Below are positions 63,684 to 64,000 of a stretch of DNA of 64,000 nt, piece after piece (position 1 is the stretch's first letter; every line of letters starts with the position of its first letter). Location: contig JBFMDN010000021.1 of NCBI GenBank assembly GCA_040753915.1, positions 25,233 to 89,232 on the forward strand. The letters are read 5' to 3'. Below the pieces are notes generated by a model. The model saw only the letters and a program-made list of their open reading frames with translations, did not search any database and had not been told where the DNA came from. The stretch comes from JBFMDN01 sp040753915. GTDB lineage: Bacteria; Desulfobacterota; Desulfomonilia; Desulfomonilales; Desulfomonilaceae. Both the position numbers and the translations under genes were made by a program.

Positions 63684-64000
63684 TCTATCCTATTCCTCGG
63701 TCGCGGCCCTGTGGTCCGGAGATCAGTGGAGCCAAAAATGCAGAGCGATGTCAAGACGCTCCAAAAGCCAGAATCCACGGTCTACGATGACGTGTGGGTC
63801 GTGTGGACCCTGTAATCTTCTCATGCAAGCGTCTTTGGCCTACGCATGAGGTCCATTTTGGGTCGTGTGGCATTCCCCCTCCAAACGTATGTCTTCCCCC
63901 CTCACGCGGGCGTGTTTCTGGACGAGCTATCCCCCCGGGCTCGCCTCAGCCCCCTCCAAGTGCCACCTTCCTCTCCCCCCTGTGGCACGTCTCAGCCCGA
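63684..64000. other. Right-end non-coding stretch with a GTGCCAC/GTGGCAC inverted repeat
   Basis: C/T-rich, without an acceptable gene. GTGCCAC (63960-63966) and GTGGCAC (63982-63988) are inverted arms with a 15-nt centre. GGGTCGTGTGG occurs twice (near 63795 and 63860). A gene may begin beyond the window edge. Confidence 0.4.

Overview
The window looks like chromosomal DNA of a Desulfobacterota bacterium (former Deltaproteobacteria), probably a sulfate-reducing or syntrophic anaerobe of the Desulfomonile/Syntrophobacter kind. This assignment is inference. It rests on a Hmc/Tmc-type transmembrane electron-transfer operon with a 16-haem cytochrome, a B12-type ribonucleotide reductase, many PAS sensor proteins and a sigma-54 control circuit. 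No rRNA, CRISPR array, intact insertion sequence or prophage was seen. One tRNA (Cys, GCA) is present.

Left part (1-19 kb), mostly housekeeping: lytic transglycosylase, XRE-cupin regulator, radA, a radical SAM protein, a dodecin-like protein, rluB-type pseudouridine synthase, an unusual medium-chain dehydrogenase, ftsH (TTG start, clear terminator), folP-acpS (ATGA overlap), an RlmI-like methyltransferase, serS, and a Dpp-type substrate-binding protein with two permeases but no ATPases, followed by a formyltransferase-like protein.

19-30 kb, more accessory: a strong sigma-70-type promoter with repeated GTGGCAT boxes reads into a roughly 100-nt transcript with its own terminator (candidate sRNA). 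Then come a small acidic ORF, three 80-bp repeat units, a TPR membrane protein, a Cys-rich exported mini-protein with an in-frame TGA, tRNA-Cys flanked by diverged inverted repeats, comEC, a RodZ-like protein, and a 539-residue protein in which a DprA-like Rossmann domain is joined to an uncharacterised C-terminal domain.

29-36 kb: cysK-HIT, a CDP-alcohol phosphatidyltransferase with a long C-terminal extension, lepA, a small membrane protein and a CDF metal transporter fused to a NifX-like domain.

36-50.6 kb, the most notable region, all on the minus strand. In transcription order: sigma-54 activator; response regulator; haem-motif histidine kinase; Trp-rich TmcD-like protein; HmcE-like cytochrome b; HmcF/TmcB (HdrD-like); 16-haem HmcA; a 40-residue HmcD-like peptide; HmcB-like ferredoxin; HmcC (NrfD-like); CheY-like regulator; a second histidine kinase; a zinc-ribbon protein; the CDF transporter. 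The subunits would link periplasmic c-type haems through the membrane to a cytoplasmic HdrD-like iron-sulfur protein. A consensus sigma-54 promoter precedes the upstream response regulator gene. The two kinases and the sigma-54 activator all carry a PAS domain with clustered cysteines.

50.8-64 kb: two divergent GT2-like glycosyltransferases, class II ribonucleotide reductase with its own promoter, a cluster of intergenic hairpin repeats, a zinc-ribbon protein, a POT peptide transporter, a Cys-rich ferredoxin-like protein, a large membrane protein and an EamA transporter.

Start codons were chosen from Shine-Dalgarno spacing; TTG and GTG starts are common here. All family names come from reading motifs; no database search was run.
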